Source: Raffaelea ambrosiae
Lineage: Eukaryota > Ascomycota > Sordariomycetes > Ophiostomatales > Ophiostomataceae
Length of the DNA: 64,000 bases
Reading direction: 5' to 3'
NCBI GenBank assembly: GCA_002778195.1
Contig: PCDI01000002.1
Span: 868,001-932,000, forward strand
Position numbers and translations under genes: made by a program
Part shown: in pieces, positions 43,300-56,163 of the stretch
Numbering within the stretch: the first letter of the stretch is position 1
How the letters are laid out: every line of letters begins with the position of its first letter
Notes under the pieces: generated by a model
What the model was told of the DNA's origin: nothing
What the model saw: the letters and a program-made list of their open reading frames with translations, nothing else
The model's database searches: none

Positions 43300-44233
43300 C
43301 AGGGATAGCGAGGTGGTGAGCGTCAAACGAGTACCGAAAGATGGGGCAAAGAGGCGGAAATAATAAGAAGATACAAGTGCAGAGAGACAGGAACCAACGA
43401 AAAGCCGGCGAGAAAATAAGGTAAATTGAAGGGTTGTGTTGGGAAACCGGAGAAAGCTGGGCGGTACGGGACAGCAGGACAAAAAAAAATTTAGGGAATA
43501 AGAGGAAAATAATAATGTAGTTAAATTATAGACGAATAGGAAATGCGTGGCATAGGAAAAACAGGACATGGAAAAAATGAGAACGAAAAATAGAATAAAA
43601 GATGGAAACGCAGAAGAAAAAAAACACACAAAATTTAACCCGGTACTAACACGAGAGAGGTCAGGAAATGAAGGCTCGACCTGCAGGCCTAGGCAGAGTG
43701 AGGTGGCAAAATGGAACCAGCTTCGGGCCACAGCCAATCCGGTGTATGGCCAGACGCAGATGGAGAATGACAACAAGACCAACAGGACCGACAGGAAGGG
43801 ACCAGCAGAGTGGCAGCACGCACGGGCAAGCATGGAAGCAGGGTTGCATGTCCTGGGAAGATGGCTGCAGGAGGCCAAGCAGGTCAAACGAACAGCCAGC
43901 GTAGAACGGCATAGTACTTCGTAGAACGGCAGGAACAGAGCCCAGAAGAACCTGAGAAACCAGGAGAGCAGGAGCAACAACACCAGCAGGAACCAGAGGA
44001 ACCAGAGGAGCGGCAGGCAGCAAAACATCGTGTGTGCGTGTGCTGTCATTGATAGTTTTTGCGCAGGGTTGGCCTGGCTGGCGCTGGCCTGGCTGGCCTG
44101 GCCGGTCTGACTACATACAAAGTCGTAGCTGGCTGGCTGGCCAGGCCAACAGACCGTCCCGGCACGCCCTTGCGTTGTTTGCTCTGCCCTGCCAGCAGGC
44201 GAAACAAACCAGACCGACCAGACGGGCGACCAA

Positions 44234-44260
44234 ATGCACGAAATGCACGAGATGCACGAG
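44234..44260. repeat. 9-nt tandem repeat, three copies
   Basis: The unit ATGCACGAG (first copy ATGCACGAA) occurs three times, followed by a degenerate ATGTGAGAT. Just upstream, 44070-44105 is built of GGCCTGGCT-like words. Confidence 0.85.
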
Positions 44261-47200
44261 ATGTGAGATACTCGCACACCCCGGGCGACCCAGTTCGCCA
44301 GTGGGCTCTTCTTCCACTTGGTGTTGTCTCACTGCCGTGTTAGCGGCGCCATCGAAGCGCTGCGCGAGAGATAGCAGGGCGTGGTGGGCTCTCAGAACGC
44401 TACGCGCGCGCGGCCTGGCTGGCGGTAGGGGTCATGGAGTCGGCGGCAAGGGAAATTTGCACCAGCATCCAAGGCACAGACAGGCACCCACGCTTGCATC
44501 CCCCACCTTTCATGCAACCGGAGCTTTACCACGGTGGGAGGAACCAAACTCTGCATGGCATGAACAACTGGTATGTATCCTGCAGTGCTCCTGTGGTATT
44601 GGCAAGACCCTTGTACAAAGTAAGATGCTTGCATTCAGCGGCACGAGGATGAGAAGTGAGAAGTCAAGAAAGGGAGGGGGCACGGAGAGGAAAGCGAGAA
44701 GAGAAGACCACAAGAGGAGGCGGAGACAAAATAGCGAACACAGCATGAGACTAGGACGGTGGCGAGCGCATTAGCAACGTAGTGCACGTACTTGCGAGCA
44801 TTTCCTCGCGTCTTCTGCAGGCCAGTCAGAAAAATGAGACGACTGCAGAAAAGGACATTTTGCAGCGGAAAAACGAGACCGCAGAGGCGAGTGCAGGGAG
44901 GCGGTATTGGCTGGCTGCTGCAGTGCCTGCTTGGTATTCAGATATTGCTTCCGAGGTTCCAAAGTCCGGTTCCAGGTTCCAGAAGCGCACGAAACCCAAG
45001 GTAAATAATAGAACGGCAAATAAGGTCAAGAGCCAGTCGAACAGTCCAGCAGATGGCAGCTGTGGATCACACAGCCATGTGGAGAATGATTGGCACACCT
45101 CGGGCGATTCGCACACACCAGGTCGTCACTCTCACGGCGTCAACACCATGGTGAAACCGGTGGCCGCTTGGGCTGTGAGCCATTCAAGGCACAGAAGAAG
45201 CCCTGGAAGGCAGGGCGAAGTTTAATTCAGTTCACGACCAGCTCGATTGGCAGAGTCCAAACCTGGGTAGCGTGGTCGTCAGCCGCCAGATGACGCCAAG
45301 TGAGTGCCGTGGGGAGCAAATCAGAGAGGGCTGCAGGGGTCCTTGGACCACCAGCTAATTTAGAAGGGATCGAAGGTGACATGCTCGTACAAGGCGCTTG
45401 CTTGTAGGAGTGTGCTCGTAGTTTCTTGAATAGTTGGATATCTTTGCAAGCTGCCCAGCACGGTGGGTCTTTGGCGATATGTACCAGGTGGAGTGGGCGT
45501 CTCGCCCGAAGCCGAGAATGACGATGCCGGGGAGCCAGGGCATGAAAAACAGCGGGAGTCCACGAGGCCAGTAGGAGACTCGTCGCCCAGGTGCAAACGC
45601 CAGGTGCAAACGGACAGCAGGGATCGGGTGGACTGACTGGATCTAGGCCAGCCATCAGCACGAGAAACGAGAGAGCCAATATTGATGGAACAAAAATCGA
45701 ACGAATCCCACAGGCCCAACAAGTCCAACAAGCCGGACAATTGACCTATCGAGCAGCACAAAACGAAGTCGGTGAAGAGCCGGACGATGCAGCACCAGGC
45801 CGGAGGCAAAAACGGGCAAAAGTGTGAATTCGACAGGATGAGCTGCATGAACAGTGGGCTGGGGAGGGCTGGGAAGGGACTAGGAGGGCTGGAAACGGCT
45901 AGGATGGGCGTGGATTCACCAGAAGACACACCAGAAGACTCTTGGCTGGCAACCTGGACTGCTGCACGTCGTCTGCCACCGGCTGGGACGGTGGACGACC
46001 CTGGCTCGCCATTGTGTGGATGGGTCCTCGCCGTTGGCGCACATCTAGCTGTTTAGGCGATCAACATAACGGCTTCTGAATGGAGGAGGGGGAGGCGAGT
46101 TTAGAGGATCCCTGGGTGGCCACTGGGAGGGAGACAGCGAAGGGGCGCGCAGAGTCGGTTCTCATGCAGGTATGAGTTGGCAACAACGCCTTTTGTGTGC
46201 TGTGTATTATGTGTGTGTTTTTTTGTGTTTTGTGTTTTTGATCTTTTTTTTAACCGTTTTTTTTTTTTTTTTTTGCCGTGACAAATTTATGGGGTTTTTT
46301 ATTTCTCGTTTTTTCCCCCTTCTCTCGTTCTTTCCTTTTCTCTCTCGCTTGAATATTACCATTTTACTTCCTGTTTTATGTCTTTTATGGCTACCTGCAG
46401 TATTTTGTGATCATGCTTCGCTCCTTCCTCCTCTGTCTCCCGGACTTTCCAGTCGGTAGTTTCTGCTTCCCCCGACCTCTACATAGTACGAGTCATCTAG
46501 CTGCAGCTGCGAGTACGGATCAACCAGAAGTGGCGACCGCCCCATTGCTTACTCTGGAAAACACGTCAACAGTCATGTGTATGTAATAAACATGGCAAAC
46601 ATTACGTTTTCACACGAGGAACAAGGCCGCCCTTGCCTTCTTTGTCTCAGCTGTGGTTTGCTTCGTGCCTGCTTCGTGCCTGTCACTTTGTTCCCGTCCT
46701 CACTTTTGCCTGTATCGGAAGGAGCAACTAGCGGTAGCCATACGAGCTTGCACTACGTCACTTAAATTGCCTATTGGGGTAGCAGCGAGTTGAGGGTGTC
46801 CTGTAAATCCTACTGTGTAGATCCAAGAGAAATAAAGAAGGGACGGTGAACAGAGTACAATGATGAGAGATGACTGGAGACACGACCAAAAAAAAGCAAG
46901 TCTTGCGCGACTAGGGTCCGTCTACAGACCGTTTCTGGTTGTGTGGAGAGAGAGGGGCGGACGTTGGACGAAGTGGGGGTGGGCGAGAAAAGAAAAAGAA
47001 AAAAAAGGAAAGAACGACCTCCTCCACGAAACGCAAGTGGCAGGCACGGTTGGCATCAAGAGCGAAGAGTGGAAGGTAAGGTAATACAAGTGTACATACT
47101 ATTAGGAAGGCAGGCAAAAAAAACCCAAATTAGAGTAGATGCATCACCACCTTCCACACACACTTTTTCCAAGGTTGCACTCTTGATTCTCAATTGAGCC

Positions 47201-47919
47201 CACCTTGAACACCCTGCCAGACACACGCGGCTGGCCGCATCAAGACCCCAATACGTATGCCGGCCACCTGCCATCCAACACACACACACACCCTTTGGGG
47301 CAGGCAAGGGAGCGTCGTGAGACGTGTGTTGGTAGGGCAGAGTGGGCTGCAAAAACACGATCCGGCTTCAGAGCAGCCCAAACAGCCAGAACAGCTTGGA
47401 CAGCTCAACAGCTCAACAGCTCAGCAGATCCTAACAGCTGCTCCCAGCAGAACTCGTCCGATGCAGGCGTCCAGCTGTTGATTTGCCTGCGGAGGGCTCC
47501 ACAAGCCCGAGAGTCCCAGGACCACAATGGTGCTTAAGCGAGATACGGACGAAATGGACGAAGTGGGAATCCAATTCGGCCGCCATTCGAGTTGAAGATT
47601 GCCCTGACACGAGCAGCATGGCCGCGGGCATATTGTATGCCAGTATGATATGCTCCGTCTGTCTCCTGCTTTCATCACCCTGACAAACCCTCTTACAGCT
47701 GCTAATAGTGGCTGATCTCTGGCCAGCATGACCGATGGCCAGCTGCAGACCGATCACGGGACTCTCCAGTGTCCTCGTTTTCTGCCCTCTCGCCTGCTCC
47801 ACCGCAGGGGTTGCCATCCTGGCTGACTGTCTCCCTGCCGAAAGGAAGCATTCGAAAAAGCAATCGACGCCTCGGGTTGGGGGCCAATCACATCCTTGTC
47901 GGCCACGAACGTCCACGGG

Positions 47920-47958
47920 CAACTGCCACGAGCGACTGCCACGAACGACTGCCACGGT
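47920..47958. repeat. 13-nt tandem repeat, three copies
   Basis: The unit CGACTGCCACGAR is repeated three times with one or two differences per copy. Confidence 0.85.
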
Positions 47959-50107
47959 CCGGGCAATCTACCATAGCAGGGACATTCAGCGAGAAGCAAG
48001 ACATCTCCATTCGACGAGTGCGCCGAGTCCACTGCAACGGGGCGCCGCAAAGGCGGTTGACAAGACTGCCGCAAGTTTGCACTTCGGTGCTGCATCTGGT
48101 AGGCAGCCAGACGGGGCACCTGTTTCCACCTGTTTCCGCCTCGCCCCTTCCTCTGTTAAAAAAACCGGTTCGCTTTTCTTTTTTGTGAGAGAGATTCCCT
48201 GGCCAGTCTTGACTTCTCCTGGCCGGCCCTGGGGGGTGTCTCTTGTCTCCTTCGGGTCTTGAGCCTGCTGTCTGGGTCCTTTTCGTCTCTGCAGGACTTA
48301 TGCACGCCCTAGACAAGACGACATTAGAACGCACCTGCAGCCACCGCTAACTATCTGCTAACACAATACTACACCACGCCACTTTGCGCATCTAGTTTTG
48401 TCGTGGAACCCGCGCCAGCACAGCAGCCTGCATCGGCCTTGGGTCTGGCTATTCTCTTGCGTCCTTGGTCCGCCCACCGGCTTCCCGGAGACCGGCGAAG
48501 GCGACCTCGAAGCCACGGGGACCACAGGGCACAGGGACAACCAATGGAGTTGTGGGTAAACTGGGTTTTTGAAAAGAAAGAAAAAAAAAAAAAACGGAGA
48601 GCCAGAATACAAGGAAACACCGAAGAAAGAAAACCCCGACCGAGGAATGACGAGCAAAAATAATCCCCAATAGAAGAACAAAATAAATCCTGCCCAGGAT
48701 ACAAGCGGAACGACGGATGCAGGGTGGCATTTCCATGGCAAATGGCGGAGGCGGCACACAGTCCCATGGGACAGGCAGCAGCAGCATCGCTGTTGATTGC
48801 GGCTTTCTTGTCGATTTGTTTGGACTATGTTGTTATTGGCCTTGTCCTTGTCTGCCTTGACAACTCATCAGATATGTCACAGACTTCGAAGATGCATACC
48901 CATGCTGTTCTATTCTTATGCAAAACGCCGGTCTGGTTGGAACCCGGACAACTGCCACAAAGGGCTTGTGTGCATTTCTAGCCAATGCAAGTCATGGGCC
49001 AATGCAACATACGAGCACATAAGAGCACACACACTTTGATTCCTTCACTCACACGTTGTACACACGCACAGCTCTGGGATATTACTATGTATACTGTTCA
49101 TACTCAATGCATGGGCGGCGACTGACGAAACCACAAATAAAAGCAAATTAAAAAGCAAAGTGTTGCTAGAGGGAGTGAGGCTGACAGGCTACGGCGGCGG
49201 AAGGAAAAATATAAAAAGATATCGAACAGAAAGCAGGAGTGAAGCCATACAAAGTGGCACTAATAATCGTCTGATAGATGCGTCCTCGGACAGCAAAGAG
49301 GCCCATAGAGGCGACCGCGTCGATATCAAAACGGAGCGGATTGGGGAGAAGGCCGAGGAGGAAGGCAGGGGAGAACGCAACAGGACAGCGCTTGACGAGC
49401 GTGTCGCCCGTTTTGTTTCTGTGTGTTTCTGTGTGTTTCTGTATGTTTTTCTGCCTGCGTGCAAAGTACAATCTCGTGATGCAATTCCATATCGTCGGTT
49501 TCCCAAGGCCCGTGTTTTTTTTTTGCTTGTTTGTCTTTCAAGAGTCCTCTCTTGCAGGGGGAATGCAATTGACCAGTCATATTGCGTCTCGGGAATAGCT
49601 GCGTGCGTTGTCCATTCTCGTGATAGCTGATGGACATAAAAAGAAAGAAATACAAGGAGACTTTGTTTCGGGTCCGTCCCGCCAACAAACAGGCCCAGAG
49701 ATGCGGCCAGCAGGCCAGCAAAAAGGCCGAGTCCGATATGTGCACTTTTTGGTTTGCAAAAGCGAGATATGCCGCATGTATCAATCAGCACAAGTTCGAT
49801 ACAAGAGGGGGGAATTACAAAAAGAAGGCGTCCAGCTTATGCAGGTGATCTCTATTTTGTTTTTTCACCTTGTGTTCCCGTCAGCTTCTTCCCACACCGC
49901 AAGAGAACACGAGCCAACATGCGGCTGCCTGTATATTATTTTGTTGGGTCTTCTCTCGCACCGTATTGTGTTCTCTCTGGCACGGGAAATGCAAAAGCAT
50001 ATCGTACATACTGAGAAGTACAAATGAAAAAAAATTGAAAAAAAAATACGAAAACCAAGACAACCAACAGACTGCGGGCAGGTCCGTAACACCGAGTATG
50101 ATTAGGG

Positions 50108-50146
50108 GGTGGTCCGCATAGGTGGTCCGCATAGGTGGTCCGCAAA
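50108..50146. repeat. 13-nt tandem repeat, three copies
   Basis: The unit GGTGGTCCGCATA occurs twice exactly, then a third copy ends in AA instead of TA. Confidence 0.9.
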
Positions 50147-50438
50147 AAGCGGCCGCAGATGGGGCCGCAAGAGATGACCACGAACGGAGGCCAGAAAAGA
50201 GACCGCACAAGGATAACAGATACCCAGACACGGGAGGCCATGAAAAGAGACCCAGAAACGGGAGAGAACACACACGCACACGCACACGCAGACACGCGCG
50301 CGTCCCGGTCTTCTTTTCTGCGGCCCGAATTTATTAATCTGTTCTTGTTTACATGGTCTTGCAGCCATAATATCGTGTTGTCTGGAAAATATAAAATAAA
50401 ATAAAACAAAAAAATAAACACGATCTTCCAAGTTTACA

Positions 50439-50454
50439 CCCCCCCCCCCCCCCC
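50439..50454. repeat. C16 homopolymer
   Basis: Sixteen consecutive C residues lie on the plus strand in the gene-poor region; its length is likely variable or uncertain. Confidence 0.9.
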
Positions 50455-51019
50455 TTCTTTCCTCGAACCAGACCGACCTGGTCCCTTTTTTTTGTTTGTT
50501 TGTGTCTGTTGCTCGCCGTGGCCTGTCTCTTTTCTCTCTTGATTCTGTGCCACTTTGCCCCGGCCTTCTGTTGCTACATACGAGATAACATCTCTTGCCT
50601 CGTCTTGGTCGGTTCTTTTTTTTTTGTCTCCTGCCTCTTTTCGACGCCGAGACATGTTCTGTCGTGACCATACACTGCGGGTGGCAACCGTTTGTTGTTG
50701 ATGCAGAGCACGGACAATCGAATCAAGAGGTCTTGGTCTGTGTTGATTTGTCGACGTGGCCCCTTTCTCTGGCTTTGATTTCCCCCGGCGACTCGGAAGA
50801 ACGAGAGCCCTGCCAGACGTCCCAGTCACTCCCACCCCCTGTTCTTTTTTTTGGGGGGATGTCTGTCTCTCTCTCGCGCTGTCCAAATTTCTGTATGTTG
50901 GATTCCTTTTTTCTATTTTGCTTCTCCTTCTCCTCCAGGGTTTCGGTCAGCTGGCCAATTGCTTCCCTCCATCTTTCCAGATGGACTCATGCAGCCCGTG
51001 GCCTCTGTCGATGACCCCC

Positions 51020-51020
51020 N
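51020..51020. other. Undetermined base (n) after a C run
   Basis: The sequence reads CCCCC then n. It marks an unresolved position in the assembly; homopolymer length nearby may be wrong. Confidence 1.
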
Positions 51021-52019
51021 CTCTTCTGAGCTTCCTGCTTGGAAATGCATAGTACGTCTGCATGTCCAAAGAGGAGGCCATGGTCGGCCCGCAGCAGGAA
51101 GCGTGGCAGGGAAGGAAGGAAGGCGAGAAAAAAAAAAGGCCAGTACGGAACCCCCGGTCCAGGTTGACAACGCATGCATTCCTTCTTTTCCTATCCCTCG
51201 GTGATTCCCCCTCCTCGGTGCCCGCAGAAAAAAAAAGAAGGGTGCATCCAAGCATCCAAAGGGACAGGGATTTCCCAGAGTGTGCGCATTTTGTGTCTAC
51301 CTGTTTGTGTCTGCCTGCGTGTTGTTCTGTGTGTCTACCTTCGTTGTGTACATAGTATTAGTATGTGTCCCTTTCGCGTTGCATCCATCCTCTTCAGGGA
51401 AGGCCGCGTTAAGCCTTGCGTCATTATGCGAGGCCCATGTGTTTTGGTAGTTTGTTCTTCTCTCTCTCTCTCGAACAGGAGTTCCCCGACGGGTAGCTTT
51501 GCCAAAAAGGAACCCCCCCCCCCCAAAAAAGCACCGTGGTAGCTGTGGGATACGAAGCAGCACTTTGGCCGTGTAGGGATCGAAAACATCGATATGCATA
51601 CTATGTACACATCGTACTGCGGCGTATTATGGACAGACGCCAACCCCCATTGCCAAGGCTCTGCACGACTAGGGCAAAATAATCTCTCTCTTACTTGTTG
51701 TCCATATTGGCCATGCTGTCCAAGCTGTCCTGCAGATTTGCTGTTGCTGATTCTACATCGTAACTACTATGGTGCATGCTCCATTTGATCATTTCTCACT
51801 TTTTTCATGTCTTGCATTGTTACAGAGTATATGATTCGCCTCCACGCAACTACAGCGTACACGCCCCCCCCTCCTCTCTTTCCCCTGTCTTGTCCTTCTC
51901 GTCTTTGTTTTTGTTCCTCCCTCACTTGCCTTCCCCTTCGTCCCCCTCTCTCTCCCTACGTCCTCTGAAACAAGACCACATGCCAATCCTCGCCGTGCCC
52001 TCCTGGAGGGGGGGGATGA

Positions 52020-54657
52020 TCAGAATCCTGCTTTGGCTGCAAAGTAAGTCTGAATCTGCTCCACGCGATCAGCCGCAATGGTGTACACGGGATGGAGGGG
52101 GTTCACCCGGTCCTGTTCGTCAAAGACTTGCACGCTGCCGCCGGCAAAGGGAGCTACTGTCCAGGTGGAGCTAGTCCATGATGCAGCAGCAGAAGACGTT
52201 GTGGGTGTCAACGTCCACTTGTGCTGGGCTGAGCTCAATCCGGACAGCACGTAGCACGTATGATACGGGTCCGACATCCTGGATGCTGGTTAGACGTGTG
52301 AAGAGAAAGGAGGTCCGCTGAGACCAAGACATCTTCGCCCAAAGACATCTTGACCCCCAAAGAACAGTGACTCACTTTCCAGGCTTATCTCGGAGACCAC
52401 CCCGTTTCGTCTGATCCTGGCAGCAACACAGAATATACCGGATTAACCCTTCTCGGCTGAAGAGCGACTGCGAAGGCAGGGGAAACGCGCTGGTCTCTGC
52501 GGAGCCGAGACATGCTTCTACCAGCGGCCAGCAGTCGCCCACCCAGTGGCTGTAACAGCCGTCGACAAGCTTGTTTGTGCGTCCCGAGAAACCGCCCTCT
52601 GGGGCATACTGGCGGGAAGCCAGCCACGAGACAAGCCGAGGCACATTCAGGTATCTGCGAGTGGGAGAGAAACGTTGTCAGCAAACGAGTGACTCAGACG
52701 GCCAAGCAATTGGCCAGAGTGAGAGTCAACCAAGTGGCCCAAACCAGCCAAGTAGAAAGAAATGAAAACTCAAATAACCCGAACATGCAACCCCCCCTCT
52801 TCCTAAAAAAAAATGCACTCAAGAAAAATACTCAGCCGGCAAGCAGTTCGCACCAGGGGGGTGGGTGGGTGAGGGAACAGTTCATCACTCCCGTCCAACA
52901 GACCAACGGCAGTCGCCAACTAGTCACCGCTGCTGCTACGACGGACGTCGACAACGACCACACCATTTCTTTCCTTCTTTTATTTCCCACCATGGCCGCT
53001 ACCGCTACCGCCACATGCCACAATCGTTGCTACCACACCATGGATAATGTTGCCGCATCATGCACGGCTTCTTGTCAAGCTGTGAGTGGACAGATATCTG
53101 GGAGGGACCCTTGTATATCTGAGAATGGAGACGAAATGTCGGGAAAGACGATACCCAGGATATCCATGGGACTCCATATGACTCCATAAGACAGCCAAGA
53201 CACACACCATGAGGCACCCCCCAAACAAAGCATGGGCAATAAATAAAGAGGCAAAAAAGACAGCAAGGACACACGTACACACACACACGCATGCCTACCA
53301 AACGGAAAGATCACACGTACCGTGGAATAGCCCGGTCAGGCGAGTCCAGGATCGACAAACACCCCAGGGCACAAAACGCATATCCACCATGGGCTTCTGA
53401 GCCAGGCTGTGCCGAGATGCCACCCTCGTATGTTTGGCCTGTTCCGCCGGCAAGACCGCAGACTGATTAGCATTCCGGAAGCAGGGTGAACGATCGGAGC
53501 GGGGAAGGGTGGACGTGGAAAGACAGAGGATGTGGTCAAACCCACAAGTGAGAATAATAATACAGAATAATACGGGTGATAAAATATGCAAAACAGTACG
53601 ATAAAAAAATGAGAAGAAGAAAAAAAAACAATGCATGGGCTGACAGGGAGGTGAGCCACGTAGCTCAGGTGGCGAAAAGATATGAAAAAAAAAGAAGAAA
53701 AAAAAACAGACAAGAGAGAAAAAGAAAAACCTACACCGTTGTACGTATTCGGCCAACCCCGTGTACAACGTGGGCTTGTCGGGCGTCCAGGCCGGCGAGT
53801 CGCTGCTCAGGTCGAGGGGAATTTGCAGGACAGAAATGACGACCGAGGCACAGTATGCTCCTCTGTTTTGACGTTAGATGTTATTGTTTTGACGAGGGAA
53901 CAGAGCACCAAGTCAACAACAGCCCCGGTCGTCCACACACGTACCGCACGTCTTCTTCGGCACCAATGGACATCTGGAAGCCCCCGTCCGGCTGCTTCAG
54001 CCGGCAGAGCCACCGCCACATGGCGCGCCGGTCAACCGTCTCGTAGCAGGCCTCGTCGCCCAGCAGCGCCAGCGCCAGCACGACCGCGTACGTCGTGGCC
54101 AGGTGCGAGGCCTGGCCGTGGCCGCCGCCGAAGCCGCCGGTCGGGTTCTGCATGGTGCGGGCGGTCTCGACGACGCGGTCCCGCAGGGGCGCAATGTCCT
54201 CGCCCAGCAGGACCAGGCCGTTGAGGCACCAGTACAGGAACCAGGACCGGCTGGCGTCGTAGCCGACGAAGTAGCCCGGCAGCGGCTCCAGATTCTTCTT
54301 GAGAAAGGCAATGTGGCGCGCGCGGTCGAGGTGCGGCACGCCGTAGTCGGAGACGTCGTCCGCCGTGCCCGCCTGCTGCCGCTGTTGCTGGCCAGACATG
54401 GCCGGCAGACAGATCTGCACGGTCTCGTCCTGGGCCTCGGACGTGTCCGTCCGGAGGCTGTCCTGCACCAGCGGCGGGTGTGTGAAGACGTCGGGAATCA
54501 TGGCGGAGGCGTCGATCTGCACAGGGCGGTAGGCTGGTTCTGCTGTGGAAACAAATTCCTCGTCCACGCTGTCCACGTCGTCCGCGTCAAAGGAAAGAGA
54601 TGGGCTTCCCGTGATTTCTGCGTTTTCTGTGTTCTCAGCAGCAGACGTAGCAGCCAT
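52020..54657 (-). CDS. ram1: Protein farnesyltransferase beta subunit (498 aa)
   Basis: The zinc-binding catalytic subunit pairs with the alpha subunit (Ram2) to farnesylate CaaX proteins such as Ras and mating pheromone. Five exons: 54657-53945, 53862-53735, 53438-53321, 52654-52376 and 52278-52020, with introns of 82, 296, 666 and 97 nt; all junctions restore the family sequence in phase. Prenyltransferase repeats are clear: GYFVGYDASRSWFLYWCLNG, PTGGFGGGHGQ, PDGGFQMS, CQTYEGGISAQPG, APEGGFSGRTNKLVDGCYSH. The expected zinc ligands are Asp351, Cys353 and His419 (DPYHTCYVLSG). The N-terminal 80 residues and a Ser/Thr/Ala-rich insert near residues 430-450 are extra. The chosen ATG is in frame with an upstream ATG (54750) that would add a basic 31-residue head. 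A TATTTATAA-like word lies only about 25 nt upstream. Confidence 0.94.
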
Positions 54658-56163
54658 GCCGGGACGTCGCTTTGTCTTCCTTATAAATACAGCACGGTGA
54701 CGGTATCGAGTAGCTTGCGACCTTGCGCTGCTACCGACCATGTGTGGCAAACAAGGGAGGTGCAGAAAGGAGGGACAATACTAAAATAGCAGGGCTGTGA
54801 AGCTATTGTTTCCGGATGCGCTTCTGCGCCGGCATCCCTTGCCAACTTTTCCCCCTCCGCACAGTCGGCTGTCACGGCTTGTATGTCCAGGGGACGGAGA
54901 TGTCCTCTCTTCAAGCCGTTCGCCCAGAATAAGAGAATCCAGAATGGCCTGGACGTGATGATGTCTTGAGTGTCTTTTTTTTTCGCGTTTCGCCGTCGCC
55001 TGGAGTGAACTGTTCCCCCCGTGAAAGAAGCCTGCGCAGTGTGATATGTAGCAAGCTGCTGAATTTTGAGAACCCGATTTGTGGGCTGTCTGGAGCTGCA
55101 GCGTCAGCAGGCTGCGCTTGGGTACAGACAAGCCAAAGACACTTTTTTTTATGAAGACATTCACAGGGAGACAACACCAGGACGTTCCTTGTTTACAAAG
55201 ACATACCCCACATGCAAAAACGGTCGAGTCGAGGCAGGGACGAGACGCTGTTCCTGCCTCGTCTGGAAAGGACACGGTGCTGTGACAGTTGGAATACTGT
55301 CTATGAGACTGTGAAGGCACCAGCCACAGGCCCGGGCTGTGGCACACGGTGTGCCACACATGTATGGCGGCGGCTAGTCGCAGCCGCAGCCGACCAACGG
55401 CCCTATCGTCGTCGAATGTTGGCTGGCGCGGCGACTGATCGCACGCACTCAAAACTTTTGGCTTCTTCCTTGTCGTCATGAATTGAGCCTTGTCTGCCGA
55501 CGCAACAACGACGACACGCCCGCCGCTCTGGACCTGTGCGTCATCATTAGCCTTCTGAGAGCAGCGCATTGTTTTTAGGGCACGCGAGCGCCACATTTCG
55601 CTTCCCTCTCTCTTTTCTGTCCTCTTTTTTTTTTTTTTTTGCACGTCCTTTTTTCCTTTTTTTTTTCGCATCGCATCTTCTTCTTCTTCCTTTTTGTGTC
55701 CCCCCCTTCTCTCACCCCAATGTGCTTCCTCGCCAGCTCCCGCTTGTATGACAGCTATCGAAACGCCTCGCGTTCTGGAACCGACGGCACGAACCGCACC
55801 CAATCACCCAGGCCTAGCTATGGACTGCAATCGCCCGCCGCATCTGTTTCTGGAACCATATGAGTGCAGCTAGCTGTTAATTTCCCTCCCCCTCGGCTGC
55901 GGCACAGATTGTCACCACCAACTGGAGATCGCTTCGCGCCAAGGGCGCAACCCTTCTGAGACCCTTTCATTCTCCTTGCTGAGGCTCGGCTGAGTTCCGG
56001 CTGGGCGCCTGCGCAGAGAAGAGACTTTTCTCTCGACTTTTTTTTTTTAACGCATCCATCCCTTCTCTCTTCTTTTCTCCCTCTCGCATCATCTGCGGGT
56101 AGCCGTTGCCACCAGCGCCAAGCCGAGTCTAGTTTGCTGCAGAGGGCCCTGCTGGATGCAACA
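54658..56163. promoter_or_regulatory. Divergent intergenic region, ram1 / SMG7-like
   Basis: These 1506 bp lie between divergent ATGs. The plus strand at 55600-55740 is a pyrimidine-rich leader for the SMG7-like gene, with a T tract near 55626-55640. The long minus-strand frame at 54781-55803 is rich in Lys/Arg from the purine-rich strand and is not supported as a gene. Confidence 0.5.

Larger units (their letters stand above)
42082..52019. other. 10-kb region with no recognisable gene
   Basis: Many frames of 70-435 codons occur on both strands, but all are low-complexity, lack known motifs and lack the GC-rich third positions seen in real genes here. The region is rich in purine-only or pyrimidine-only stretches, homopolymers (15 G at 43285-43299, 16 C at 50439-50454) and short minisatellites. 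It might be a long regulatory region, hold non-coding RNAs, or be a decayed insertion; the sequence alone does not decide. One undetermined base lies at 51020. Confidence 0.45.

Noticed and set aside
42970..44277. 435-codon minus-strand frame
   Set aside because: Leu/Phe/Ser-rich translation of pyrimidine tracts with a repeat at its start; no coding bias or family pattern. Worth dismissing formally with RNA-seq.
52655..53320. Hidden extra exon in the long ram1 intron
   Set aside because: The flanking exons join in phase to a continuous family sequence, leaving no missing segment.
54781..55803. 340-codon minus-strand frame in the ram1 / SMG7-like spacer
   Set aside because: It is Lys/Arg runs from a purine-rich strand; lies in a divergent promoter.
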